Positions 26,273 to 35,186 of a stretch of DNA of 64,000 nucleotides are shown here, piece by piece. Every line of letters begins with the position of its first letter. Position 1 is the stretch's first letter. Origin of the DNA: Lachnospiraceae bacterium MC2017 (GTDB lineage: Bacteria; Bacillota; Clostridia; Lachnospirales; Lachnospiraceae); the NCBI GenBank assembly GCA_000701625.1, contig JNJK01000002.1, positions 124,001 through 188,000 on the forward strand. Direction: 5' to 3'. Under the pieces are notes generated by a model, which did no database searches, had not been told where the DNA came from, and saw nothing but the letters and a program-made list of their open reading frames with translations. Made by a program: the position numbers and the translations under genes.

Positions 26273-28098
26273 TACAGTGTCTCAGGCGCTTTCTTCATTA
26301 TTTTTATTACGACGTTCCGATATCCAGAAAGCTCCATGCCATTACGCTCCTCCTGATTCTCTTTCCAACCATGGCTGTGACAGCTCTTCTCTATGGTCAG
26401 ATAAATCAACTGATCATCGCAGTCACCATTGATAGCGAAAAGAAGGTTTCCGAGCAGACTGTAAATTCAATCAATACGAATATCCAGACCGTAAAAAATG
26501 TTTCCAGTATTCTGGAAAATGATTCTTACATGAGAGAAATCGTCAGTCATCCTACTTTCTCTCATATTTCTCCTGCAAAGAATCCTAAACAACTTACCGC
26601 TTCCTTTGTTAATTCTATCGAATCCTGTATCGACGGAACTTTGATAAAGGATATACGAATTTATCTGGATACTCCCTATGAAGATCTTTACGGAAATTCT
26701 TCCGATCACAACATTTTCCTATCCATGGAAAATGTACGGGGTATCTATTGGTCAGGTATCATGGGCGCTGTTTCCGACAATGCTCTTTTTTGCCCTTCTT
26801 TCTACCTGTCTCAGCACGAGATCCGTGAGTATGCAGATCTGGCATATGTTAAACGTATACACTATGCCGGCAACGGGTATGATGAAGCTACCGCTGCCTA
26901 TCTTGTGATCTATTTTTCATCCGATCCGCTTACTCTTGCCCTCATGCCTTCCGAGGATCAGTCACATGCAGTTAACTATATTGTTAATGAACGAGAGAAT
27001 ATCGTTGCAAGTTCAAATAGAGAGCTCTCTGCCATGTACTTCATGAATCACACAAATCTCGGTCGTATCATCGGTAAAGAGGATACCTTTGTACGAAGAC
27101 AGGTACTCGGACGACAGGTTTATACCAGCTACTACTCTATAGAAGGGACTGACTGGAAGCTGGTTTCCATCATTCCTGCTTCTCCGCTCATGCGGCATGG
27201 TCAGATCATGATCATGGAATACCTCAGTATATACGCTCTGGCTCTGATCATCGCACTTAGTTTCTCGGGTTTTATTTCCCGTTCTATTTCTGAACGTTTG
27301 GAAAACGTAGTACATAAAATGGAACGTACTCAGCACACCAAAGTTCACAAATTGAATATTGCAGAGGGCAAGGATGAGATCGGTAATTTTGTAATCACCT
27401 ATAACCACATGGCGGATCAGATAAACCAGCTTATTGAACACCAGAAGAAAGCTGCAGAGAAACTGAAGACCTCTGAATTTAATGCTCTTCAGGCACAGAT
27501 AAACCCGCATTTTCTCTACAATACGCTGGACATGATAAACTGGTTGGCTATTGAAGGAGATACTGATAAGGTTAGTGATGCGATCCGCTCACTTTCAAAA
27601 TTCTACAAGCTTACCCTCTCGAGAAAAAACACCATTGATTCCATTGAGCGAGAACTCGAACATGTTTCTCTATATGTTAAGCTTCAAAATATGCGTTTTT
27701 CTGACAGGATCGAATTTATCGCAGATGTGCCGGATACGCTTATGGATTATGAGATTCCCAAGCTGACTTTCCAACCAATAGTAGAAAATGCTATCCTGCA
27801 TGGGATTTTTGAAAAAGACAATAAGTCAGGTACTATCGTTATCACTGCCTGGGAAGAGGACGGCGATATTGTTTTTCTGGTTTCGGATGACGGTGTCGGA
27901 ATGGACAAGGATACCTGTGAGCATCTGCTTGATGATAAAAAAGTCTTCATCCCCAAAAGCAAGGGTAGCAACGTTGGAATCTACAATACTCATCAGCGTC
28001 TAAAGCTGCTATATGGAAAATCTTATGGGCTTCATTATGATAGTACTCTGGGTGAAGGCACTGAAGTTACTGTACGCATACCAGCGATAAAGCTTTAA
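26269..28098 (+). CDS. Membrane sensor histidine kinase, YesM/LytS family
   Basis: Protein of 609 residues. The first membrane span is near 25-45 and a large extracytoplasmic sensor (~250 residues, double-Cache-like in size) follows. The second span near 305-330 leads into a HAMP region. The His_kinase motif is QAQINPHFLYNTLDMINW (phosphorylated His), followed by an HATPase with ENAILHG and SDDGVGMD. It should sense a sugar or its binding protein and phosphorylate the partner regulator. It ends at a bidirectional hairpin at 28116. Confidence 0.88.
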   Translation: MIQCLRRFLHYFYYDVPISRKLHAITLLLILFPTMAVTALLYGQINQLIIAVTIDSEKKVSEQTVNSINTNIQTVKNVSSILENDSYMREIVSHPTFSHISPAKNPKQLTASFVNSIESCIDGTLIKDIRIYLDTPYEDLYGNSSDHNIFLSMENVRGIYWSGIMGAVSDNALFCPSFYLSQHEIREYADLAYVKRIHYAGNGYDEATAAYLVIYFSSDPLTLALMPSEDQSHAVNYIVNERENIVASSNRELSAMYFMNHTNLGRIIGKEDTFVRRQVLGRQVYTSYYSIEGTDWKLVSIIPASPLMRHGQIMIMEYLSIYALALIIALSFSGFISRSISERLENVVHKMERTQHTKVHKLNIAEGKDEIGNFVITYNHMADQINQLIEHQKKAAEKLKTSEFNALQAQINPHFLYNTLDMINWLAIEGDTDKVSDAIRSLSKFYKLTLSRKNTIDSIERELEHVSLYVKLQNMRFSDRIEFIADVPDTLMDYEIPKLTFQPIVENAILHGIFEKDNKSGTIVITAWEEDGDIVFLVSDDGVGMDKDTCEHLLDDKKVFIPKSKGSNVGIYNTHQRLKLLYGKSYGLHYDSTLGEGTEVTVRIPAIKL

Positions 28099-28115
28099 GG
28101 GATTTGTCTCAAAAA

Positions 28116-28157
28116 ACTCCTGATATAAGGCAGTATTCATGCCTTACATCAGGAGTT
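28116..28157. terminator. Shared terminator between the kinase and the Rpn-like gene
   Basis: Arms ACTCCTGAT-TAAGGC and GCCTTA-ATCAGGAGT form a ~15-bp stem. The minus strand continues into TTTTTTG, so it mainly serves the leftward Rpn-like gene; it also follows the kinase stop by 18 bp. Confidence 0.75.
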
Positions 28158-28199
28158 AATAGTCCCAAGTTATTCTATTGTCTTTACCGTACGTTCAGC

Positions 28200-29078
28200 T
28201 TACAGATTCTTCTGGAGTTCCATCACTTCATTTAGTGACAATCCTGTATTTATTGCAACCTCTTCCGGATCACTTCCAGATTTGAGGAAGTTCCTTGCAA
28301 TGTTCTCTGATACACTCTTTGTAGTCTCAGCAACTTTTTCAGCTATTGCATCCAGTTTTTCTTGTTCATAAATCTGTTCAACCTTTGTCAACATAAGCAT
28401 ACTCCTTATCTTTTCAGCGTCTTCTGGTTCTATCACTTTATCACAAAACACCAACAAACCTTTTGCTGCAAAAACCTGCTTACGTTCGTCATCCATTGCC
28501 TGCAAAATATTGACGACTTTACTGATAGCAAGTTTTTTATCCTTCTCGCTCTTATAAGTCAGAGGATTAATAATGAGCTGCATCAGATCTTTATCATCCA
28601 GTTCTTCCCTATTACGCATTTTACACGAAATTCTTTCCATTACTTCATTACCATCAATTTCTGACAGAAATGCTTCCTCGAGATGCATCTTGAATGCACC
28701 CATGTCAAGATCCGGCTGTGTTCGTTTTCTCGTTACATCTGCTGTATAGATGATCAGTACCCTAAGCTTTGGGTAATACTTGAGTTCATTATATAAAGTC
28801 TTCGCAAGCCTTGCAATGTAACCCAAATACTTGGACTTCTTCTCCTCATCATAATCGCTTTCATAGTCGACTATCATATAACTGGCATCTTCCAGTAAAA
28901 ACAATCGGTCCATGCGAAGCTCATTTGCTTCTACTGCTGCCATTTCAGTCGGTCTGGAATCCACGATCTTAGGGAGATCCACACCATAAACCTCAAACGA
29001 CTTTCCCTTGAATTCTTCTGCCAGAACCTTGGACATTATGTCCTTATTCTGATAGGCGATTTCTGTTTCTTCTTTCAA
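28200..29078 (-). CDS. Rpn/PD-(D/E)XK-type nuclease-like protein
   Basis: Protein of 292 residues resembling the Rpn (recombination-promoting nuclease, formerly putative transposase) group common in Lachnospiraceae. Asp57 and a DYESD segment near 71-75 could form the PD-(D/E)XK core (RMDRLFLLEDASYMIVDYES). The tail (ARNFLKSGSDPEEVAINTG, then LSLNEVMELQ) is the small helical, HTH-like ending often seen in Rpn proteins. A clean ExK lysine is not obvious, so catalytic activity is uncertain. It stands alone, with a palindromic repeat 280 bp upstream. Confidence 0.6.
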   Translation of the reverse strand: MKEETEIAYQNKDIMSKVLAEEFKGKSFEVYGVDLPKIVDSRPTEMAAVEANELRMDRLFLLEDASYMIVDYESDYDEEKKSKYLGYIARLAKTLYNELKYYPKLRVLIIYTADVTRKRTQPDLDMGAFKMHLEEAFLSEIDGNEVMERISCKMRNREELDDKDLMQLIINPLTYKSEKDKKLAISKVVNILQAMDDERKQVFAAKGLLVFCDKVIEPEDAEKIRSMLMLTKVEQIYEQEKLDAIAEKVAETTKSVSENIARNFLKSGSDPEEVAINTGLSLNEVMELQKNL

Positions 29079-29360
29079 GTATCGTCCTCCACATATTTAT
29101 TTTTTACTAAAAAGAATTTGTTCGTGGATAAAACAATAGAATAAAGAAATGAAATCACCAAAATATCGACATATAGACATTTCAAGTAAAGCAGCATTTA
29201 TGCCATCATAGACAATGTTCAATTTCAATCTTGGGAAATATAGGCTGAAACGCCAGACTCCACTGAAACAGATTCAATTCAGCTTCGTTATGCTATCACG
29301 CTTGACTCTTGCTGTAAAGTATGAATTATTCAAAAAATAACCAGCGAAAAATAACCAACC

Positions 29361-29578
29361 CGCGTGGAGAGGTCACATCATACTAAGCGGACGATTCGAG
29401 CCGGAGGCAGAAGCGCGAGCATAGCTCAGGTGCGAGAGGCACTGTCTGAGGGTACTTTGGGCATCGCGCGAAGCGCATAGGCGCAAAGTGCCCGAGTTGC
29501 CGAAGCACCTGATGATAAGCGGCGCAGCGCTTCAACGTAGGCGACGTGTCCGCGTGTATGATGTGACCTCTCCACACG
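29361..29578 (+). repeat. Palindromic element, copy E2 (left flank of cassette)
   Basis: 218-bp element with 23-bp inverted arms (CGCGTGGAGAGGTCACATC... at 29361-29383, complement at 29556-29578) plus inner GCGGAC/GTCCGC. The interior has its own nested stems (TCAGGTGC...GCACCTGA, and a GGGTACTTTG / CAAAGTGCCC pair). The first ~155 bp differ from copy E3 at only two positions. It has no ORF. The ~280 bp between the Rpn-like start and this element is AT-rich with nothing I can name. Confidence 0.85.
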
Positions 29579-29730
29579 AGCGTCACCTTTTTCCCTTAAT
29601 ATTAATAGGATTATATTTTTTCAAATACCGATCTATCACTATTTTCTGTTGAACAATATTTTATTTTTGAATACAATATAGTTGAGTTGGAGTGTGTCTA
29701 TTCCGATAAAATAATAAAGGAGGTGCGGAT

Positions 29731-29922
29731 ATGGCTACATCGAGTATTTTTCATAACGTAATTATAACCGATTCCCAAAAAGCAGATGCTTTTATCTCAG
29801 CGATTGAAGCATCTATAGCAGATCCATACAAGGCATCTGAAAAGCCTACAACCAAGGTTGAGTCTGATCCCAATAAGATTAGTCATATAATCGATCTCTG
29901 GAAAAAGGAGACCGTTAAATAA
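29731..29922 (+). CDS. Small antitoxin-like protein
   Basis: 63 residues opening MATSSIFHNVIITDSQKADA, with a segment AFISAIEASIADP. A very strong ribosome site (AGGAGG, 7 nt spacing) precedes it. I recall short proteins of this kind upstream of GNAT-type genes in Firmicutes; an antitoxin role is inferred from size and from the next gene, whose ATG follows its TAA with no gap. The pair lies between repeat copies E2 and E3. Confidence 0.6.
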   Translation: MATSSIFHNVIITDSQKADAFISAIEASIADPYKASEKPTTKVESDPNKISHIIDLWKKETVK

Positions 29923-30342
29923 ATGACGCCAATAGTTATTAACATACTTGATTTGATTGATATAGGTGGCAGGGCTGTAATCGAACGCAAGCTTGCCACC
30001 TTTTCTTCGCCTAAAAATCCTGAAATCGAGGATTTTATAAAAAATAAAGCAATAAACTTTGCTACCGGAAATTACATGGCTTCATCATTCCTTTTGGCTC
30101 AGTTCGGAAAAAATTACGCATTAGATAAAGCTAACAGAATCGATGGTTCAGAGCTCATGCGTCTTGCCACAGATGTTCTGATAAATATTCAACGCCAGAT
30201 TGGGGGCGGAATAGTCTATCTTGACTGCGAAGACAAAGAAGTTCTTACATCTTTCTACAAAAAGCAAAACTTCAAGGAATTTGATGACCGTTTTTCCTCC
30301 GAAGACAATAAAAAATACATTCAGTTTATGCGATTTTTCTAA
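29923..30342 (+). CDS. GNAT-toxin-like protein, probably internally shortened
   Basis: 139 residues. The N-terminus (FSSPKNPEIEDFIKNKAINFA) and C-terminus (GGGIVYLDCEDKEVLTSFY, ending YIQFMRFF) match the ends of a GNAT-like family I know to be about 180 residues in Firmicutes. SFLLAQFGKNYALDK follows the N-terminal part almost at once, so the central strands between them appear to be missing by an in-frame deletion. A Q/RxxGxG acetyl-CoA loop is not visible. It may therefore be inactive, or a divergent minimal form. It is coupled to the 63-residue gene and ends 45 bp before repeat copy E3. Confidence 0.55.
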   Translation: MTPIVINILDLIDIGGRAVIERKLATFSSPKNPEIEDFIKNKAINFATGNYMASSFLLAQFGKNYALDKANRIDGSELMRLATDVLINIQRQIGGGIVYLDCEDKEVLTSFYKKQNFKEFDDRFSSEDNKKYIQFMRFF

Positions 30343-30384
30343 AGAAACTAAGGTCTCTCTCAATTTTTTAGGATAATTAATTAG

Positions 30385-30715
30385 CCCGCGTGGAGAGGTC
30401 ACATCATACTAAGCGGACGATTCGAGCCGGAGGCAGAAGCGCGAGCATAGCTCAGGTGCGAGAGGCACTGTTTGAGGGTACTTTGGGCATCGCGCGGAGC
30501 GCATAGGCGCAAAGTGCCCGAGTTGCCGAAGCACCTGATGTCTACAATTAGCAGGAAGCGCTACGCCGCTGACTGCGTAAGAAAGTGATTTGGGAGTGAG
30601 CGCATTTTTCGCCGTAGGCGAACTCTCATAAATGCGCGAAGTGTTACTTGAGCGGAACTTTTGTGAGCGAATAGTAACACGTGTCCGCGTGTATGATGTG
30701 ACCTCTCCGCGCGGG
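30385..30715 (+). repeat. Palindromic element, copy E3 with nested module B (right flank)
   Basis: About 330 bp. The left 155 bp and the outer arms (CCCGCGTGGAGAGG ... CCTCTCCGCGCGGG) match copy E2 in the same orientation. Between them, 30550-30654 replaces E2's short middle with a module whose reverse complement closely matches 41419-41522. It lies downstream of the GNAT-like gene. Confidence 0.85.
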
Positions 30716-30734
30716 CGTCACTTTAAAATTTTAA

Positions 30735-30772
30735 AAAAAGAAGCTGCCACACCCGTAGATGTGACAACCTCT
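30735..30772 (-). terminator. Terminator of the multiple-monosaccharide transporter operon
   Basis: Minus-strand stem AGAGGTTGTCACATC / GGTGTGGCAGCTTCT followed by a T-run (TTTTTTT). It lies about 70 bp after the permease stop codon. Confidence 0.75.
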
Positions 30773-30843
30773 TTTATACAGTAATGTCTGATTAAGGGAG
30801 AATCATGACTTACTATCAAATTATTATGATAAGTCCGAATGAA

Positions 30844-32001
30844 TCATGACTTACCTGTCTTGTGGTTGCTGACTACATCGAATACAACGGCCAGCAGGAG
30901 AACTGCACCCTTTACAACATACTGCCACTGATCAGGAAGACCGTAGATTGACATACCCTGGTTAATAACACCGAGGAGGATAGCACCAACCATGATGCCC
31001 GGAACAGTACCGGATCCACCATAAGCACTTGCGCCACCGATGAAGCAGGATGCGATAGCATCCATCTCATAGGAGTTACCCATGTTACCATCAACAGAAC
31101 CAATTCTTGCTCCAACAAGGAGACCTGACAGACCAGCTAAAAGGCTCATAAGGAAGTAAGCCCAGAAATAAACCCTTCTAGGATCGATACCGGAAAGCTT
31201 TGTAGCTTTCTCGTTACCACCAACTGCGTAGAAATAACGTCCGAAAACTGTAGAACTTGTGATGAAAGCAAATGTAAGAACAACAACAAGGATCCAAACA
31301 AGCATAACCGGGATTCCCTTGTAGTGCATAAGCTTCCATGCGTAAGCAATAACAAGAACATCAATAAGACCGATCTTAACAAGAGAACCAGCAACAGAAC
31401 CAACAGCATAACCACGAGCCTTCTTGGATTTATGGCTAACAAAAGTAGCAGCTGTGATGCCGATAGCAACAATGATACCAACTACAAGAGCTGACGGGCA
31501 GTTACCCTTCTGATCCACACCCGGAATAGTGATGTAAGATGTGAAGATATTCAGGAAGTCCTTGTTCATGAAAGAAATCGTTCTGGAATCAAGTACGACT
31601 CTCGCAAGACCACGGAACAGGAACATACCTGCCAGTGTACAAATAAATGGAGGAATATGTACATAACCGATCATGTATCCGTTGAAAATACCGATTGCAG
31701 CTGCTACACAGAGTGAGCAGGCGATAGCCACGATAGGCGGCTGACCGAGATCCATCAGCTTAGCTGAAAGAGCAGCTGAGAGGCAGAGAGTTGAACCTAC
31801 AGAAAGGTCAACGTTACCACCTGTCAGGATACAAAGCAGCATACTACATGCCATAACCAGAACGTATGCGTTCTGAAGTAACAGATTGGAAATATTCTGT
31901 GCAAGTACAAGCTTTCCACCTGTCAGAATCGTAAAGAAGATAAATACAACGACCAGAGCGATGACCATTGTATATTTTTTTATAAAAGCGGTTGCATTCA
32001 T
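30844..32001 (-). CDS. mmsB: Multiple-monosaccharide ABC transporter permease (MmsB/GguB-like)
   Basis: Membrane subunit of 385 residues, about ten spans. Motifs: CILTGGNVDLSVGSTLCL and YAVGGNEKATKLSGIDPRR (ATPase contact loop). It is longer than RbsC-type permeases because of an insert with an extra span near 190-230, as in GguB/XylH. It overlaps the ATPase stop by 4 bp and completes a ChvE-MmsA-MmsB importer. Confidence 0.87.
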   Translation of the reverse strand: MNATAFIKKYTMVIALVVVFIFFTILTGGKLVLAQNISNLLLQNAYVLVMACSMLLCILTGGNVDLSVGSTLCLSAALSAKLMDLGQPPIVAIACSLCVAAAIGIFNGYMIGYVHIPPFICTLAGMFLFRGLARVVLDSRTISFMNKDFLNIFTSYITIPGVDQKGNCPSALVVGIIVAIGITAATFVSHKSKKARGYAVGSVAGSLVKIGLIDVLVIAYAWKLMHYKGIPVMLVWILVVVLTFAFITSSTVFGRYFYAVGGNEKATKLSGIDPRRVYFWAYFLMSLLAGLSGLLVGARIGSVDGNMGNSYEMDAIASCFIGGASAYGGSGTVPGIMVGAILLGVINQGMSIYGLPDQWQYVVKGAVLLLAVVFDVVSNHKTGKS

Positions 32002-33557
32002 GCCTGTGCCTCCTTAGTGTCATTGCTGTTTGAAAGGATCGCACTCATGATCCTCTCCTGTGTAGCTTCCTCTGCGGAAAATTCTCCCGCCATTCTTCCT
32101 TCATTCATAACGTAGATACGATCACACATACCGAGAAGTTCAGGAAGTTCCGACGAAATCATGATAACTGCCTTACCCTCTTTAACCATGTCATTCATGA
32201 TGCCGTAGATCTCGTACTTCGCACCAACGTCGATACCTCTTGTAGGCTCATCGAGGATCAGGATATCCGGATCGGCAAAAAGCCATTTTGAAAGAAGAAC
32301 CTTCTGCTGATTACCACCGGACAAGTTACCAACGTGCTGATCAACACTCGGAGTCTTTGTCTTCATTGCTTTCGCGTAATCCTCAGCAACTCTCTTTTCC
32401 TTAGCTGTATCTATAATTCCCCATTTGCTGGAAACCTTCTCCATCTTAGCCATTGTAGTATTCCATGCAATGGTATCGCTAAGAACCAGTCCATCCGTCT
32501 TTCGATCCTCTGTAGCATATGCAAGACCATGCTCGATGGCGTCACGCTCATTCTTAAGGAAAACTTCCTTACCCTTAATGTACTCATGACCGCTGATACG
32601 GCTTCCATAGCTCTTACCGAAAAGACTCTTTGCCAGCTCGGTACGACCTGCACCCTGCAGACCTGAGAAACCAATGATCTCACCGGCGTGTACCTTAAAG
32701 CTGATGTTCTTATCCATACATTTTTCTGTATAGACCGGATGATAAACTGTCCAATCCTTTACTTCAAAGAGTACCTCATCACTGATGTTGTGCTCACGGG
32801 AAGGATAACGGTCTGTAAGTTCACGACCAACCATTCCCTTGATGATCCTTTCCTCATCAATATTGTGCTCAGGATTCGGGATAGTCTCGATAGTAGAACC
32901 ATCTCGAAGGACTGTGATATTATCAGCACAATAAGCAACCTCATTAAGTTTATGAGTGATGATGATACTTGTAACACCTTCCTTTTTGAAACCAAGGAGC
33001 ATATCAAGAAGCATCTTTGAATCTTCTTCATTAAGTGAAGATGTAGGCTCATCAAGAACCAGGAGCTTAACATTCTTACTAAGCGCCTTTGCGATCTCTA
33101 CAAGCTGCTGCTTACCTGTACCAATATCCTTGATAAGTACAGAAGAGGTTTCCTTCAGACCAACCCTCTGCATAGCTTCCTGAGCCTGTTTATATGTCTC
33201 ATTCCAGTTAATGACGCCCATTCCGTTCCGGCGCTCATTACCAAGGAACATATTTTCCGCTATTGTAAGTTCAGGAATAAGTGCCAATTCCTGATGTATA
33301 ACAACTATCCCCTCTTTTTCAGAATCTTTAAGATTCGTAAATTTACATTCCTGTCCGTTGTAAATAACCTGTCCGGTATACTGTCCATGCGGGATCTCAC
33401 CGGATAAAACCTTCATAAGAGTTGATTTACCGGCACCGTTCTCCCCAACCAGCGCATGTATCTCGCCTCTTTCTACCTTAAAATTAACATTGTTCAGAGC
33501 CTTAACACCCGGATACTCTTTTACAATGCTTTTCATTTCCAAAATATAATCAGACAA
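31998..33557 (-). CDS. mmsA: Multiple-monosaccharide ABC transporter ATP-binding protein (MmsA/GguA-like)
   Basis: 519 residues, two ABC domains. The first has Walker A GENGAGKST and EPTSSLNEED; the second has a degenerate Walker A (GLQGAGRTE), the signature NLSGGNQQK and Walker B ILILDEPTRGIDVG. It resembles GguA/XylG. It lies 182 bp downstream of the chvE-like gene, with a terminator hairpin between, and overlaps mmsB. Confidence 0.9.
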   Translation of the reverse strand: MSDYILEMKSIVKEYPGVKALNNVNFKVERGEIHALVGENGAGKSTLMKVLSGEIPHGQYTGQVIYNGQECKFTNLKDSEKEGIVVIHQELALIPELTIAENMFLGNERRNGMGVINWNETYKQAQEAMQRVGLKETSSVLIKDIGTGKQQLVEIAKALSKNVKLLVLDEPTSSLNEEDSKMLLDMLLGFKKEGVTSIIITHKLNEVAYCADNITVLRDGSTIETIPNPEHNIDEERIIKGMVGRELTDRYPSREHNISDEVLFEVKDWTVYHPVYTEKCMDKNISFKVHAGEIIGFSGLQGAGRTELAKSLFGKSYGSRISGHEYIKGKEVFLKNERDAIEHGLAYATEDRKTDGLVLSDTIAWNTTMAKMEKVSSKWGIIDTAKEKRVAEDYAKAMKTKTPSVDQHVGNLSGGNQQKVLLSKWLFADPDILILDEPTRGIDVGAKYEIYGIMNDMVKEGKAVIMISSELPELLGMCDRIYVMNEGRMAGEFSAEEATQERIMSAILSNSNDTKEAQA

Positions 33558-33645
33558 ACGAATACCTCCTCGTGATGAAACCTTCTTCTGCCACGCAGCA
33601 GGTTCTTATTACTGTACGCGATAGATCGCCATGGTGTTGCTTCTC

Positions 33646-33676
33646 ATAAAACGAGCGGGGCACTATGCCCCGCTCG
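33646..33676 (-). terminator. Intra-operon terminator between chvE-like and mmsA genes
   Basis: Perfect 11-bp GC-rich stem CGAGCGGGGCA / TGCCCCGCTCG, followed on the minus strand by TTTTATG. Its place between the binding-protein gene and the ATPase gene would lower transporter-subunit expression relative to the binding protein. Confidence 0.8.
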
Positions 33677-33739
33677 CATTAAAATACTTCCGAACGCCGG
33701 CTCCGAATACTTATGTATTCTGACCTTTAATCCATTAGA

Positions 33740-34999
33740 TTACTGTACAGGATGCGGATATCCATCATCACCCATTGTGTAGTAACCAGTGTCAACAAGC
33801 TCAGTCTGGATGTTATCCTTTGTAACTACTGTAGGAACGAGCAGGTAAGAAGGAATAACGCCTGTGCCGTTGTCATAAGACTCTGTATCATATGCGCAAT
33901 CGAAGCTCCATCCTGCATTGTCGATAAGACCTGCATCAGGTGTCTCACCCTTAAGGATCGCATCAGCAAGATCGATAGTAGCAACTGCCTCGTTTGCAAC
34001 TGCCTTATAAACTGTCATGCTCTGCTTACCATCAACAACGTTTGCGAGGTTAGCCTCGTCACCGTCCTGACCTGTGATGATAACTGTGTTTGTTCCAGCA
34101 TAGTCAGACTCGATAGCCTGTGTAACACCAAGTGCTGTAGAATCGTTAGAGCAAAGAGCTACATCAAGCTGAGTTCCATCAGAATAGTTGGAAGCCAGGA
34201 TGTTCTGCATACGTGTCATAGCTGTAGCTGTATCCCACTGCTTTGTAGCAACCTGCTCGAATGAAGACTGGCCTGAAGGAATTACAAGAGTTCCCTTGTC
34301 AATGTAAGGCTTCAGAGTGTCATAAGCACCGTTGAAGAAGAAGCCTGCATTGTTATCAGCCGGATCACCTGCTGTGAACTCGATGTTGTAGGTCTTGTCG
34401 CCTGCATTGTCGAGGTCGAGCTGGTCGATAACGTACTGACCCTGAAGAGTACCAACTGTGTAGTTATCGAAGGAGATGTAGTAGCTAACTGCATCTGTGT
34501 TCATGATCAGACGGTCATAAGAAAGAACCGGGATTCCGGATTCCTTTGCCTCTGCAAGAACCTGTGAAAGAGACTCACCGTCGATAGCTGCAACAACAAG
34601 AAGGTTTACGTTATCAGCGATAAGACCCTCGATGTCCTTAACCTGCTGATCGATCTTGTTATCAGAATATGTAAGCTCTACGTTGTATCCCTTTGCCTTA
34701 AACTGCTCCTCAAGGTAAGAACCATCACGATTCCATCTCTCAAGGGACTTTGTCGGCATTGCGATACCGATTGTCATATCACCATTAGCTGCTGTGTCTG
34801 CTGCGTCTGCTGCCGGAGCTTCTTCAGATGCCGGAGCTGCCTCACTTGCAGGAGCTGCTGCTTCGCTTGCAGGAGCTGCCTCACTTGCAGGAGCTGCCTC
34901 ACTTGCAGCACCACCATTTGATGCGCTTCCGCCACATCCTGTAATAAGAGATGCTACCATTGCTGCTGAAAGAATTGCACTTACGACCTTTTTCTTCAT
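33740..34999 (-). CDS. chvE: Multiple-sugar-binding lipoprotein (ChvE-like)
   Basis: Binding protein of 419 residues for the MmsAB importer. Signal peptide with lipobox LITGC (Cys22), a SEAAPA-repeat linker, then a ChvE-type fold: IGIAMPTKSLERW, YSDNKIDQQVKDIEGLI, PVLSYDRLIMNTDAVSYYIS, ADNNAGFFFNGAYDTLKPYI, ITGQDGDEANL and the ending VPSYLLVPTVVTKDN. ChvE proteins bind arabinose, galactose, xylose, glucose or fucose, so the substrate stays open. GGGAGG precedes the ATG. It is separated from mmsA by a terminator. Confidence 0.88.
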   Translation of the reverse strand: MKKKVVSAILSAAMVASLITGCGGSASNGGAASEAAPASEAAPASEAAAPASEAAPASEEAPAADAADTAANGDMTIGIAMPTKSLERWNRDGSYLEEQFKAKGYNVELTYSDNKIDQQVKDIEGLIADNVNLLVVAAIDGESLSQVLAEAKESGIPVLSYDRLIMNTDAVSYYISFDNYTVGTLQGQYVIDQLDLDNAGDKTYNIEFTAGDPADNNAGFFFNGAYDTLKPYIDKGTLVIPSGQSSFEQVATKQWDTATAMTRMQNILASNYSDGTQLDVALCSNDSTALGVTQAIESDYAGTNTVIITGQDGDEANLANVVDGKQSMTVYKAVANEAVATIDLADAILKGETPDAGLIDNAGWSFDCAYDTESYDNGTGVIPSYLLVPTVVTKDNIQTELVDTGYYTMGDDGYPHPVQ

Positions 35000-35135
35000 T
35001 ACTTTTTCCTCCCTATGTTATAAAGAAAAACCTTTTGCGGATTTGTATCCGTCATATTGACCAATCATTTCCGCCGCAAATAAAGATTACCATACAGCAT
35101 GACGAACGAAAACAGGAACTTTTTGCGTCTCTATC

Positions 35136-35176
35136 ACAAAAAGTGCACGTCTCAACATATGACGTGCACTTTTTGT
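35136..35176. terminator. 16-bp perfect palindrome upstream of the chvE-like gene
   Basis: ACAAAAAGTGCACGTC / GACGTGCACTTTTTGT with a 9-nt loop. The A/T tracts inside the arms make it a plausible bidirectional terminator for the binding-protein gene at 35310. The arms also hold GTGCACGT, the half-site core of the operator palindromes near xylB and the isomerase genes, so it may double as a regulatory site. Confidence 0.55.
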
Positions 35177-35186
35177 AGCATATTTT

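Noticed and set aside
29361-30715. A true composite transposon
   Set aside because: Flanking repeats are in direct orientation and similar, but no transposase or clear target duplication is visible, so only a candidate mobile unit is claimed.
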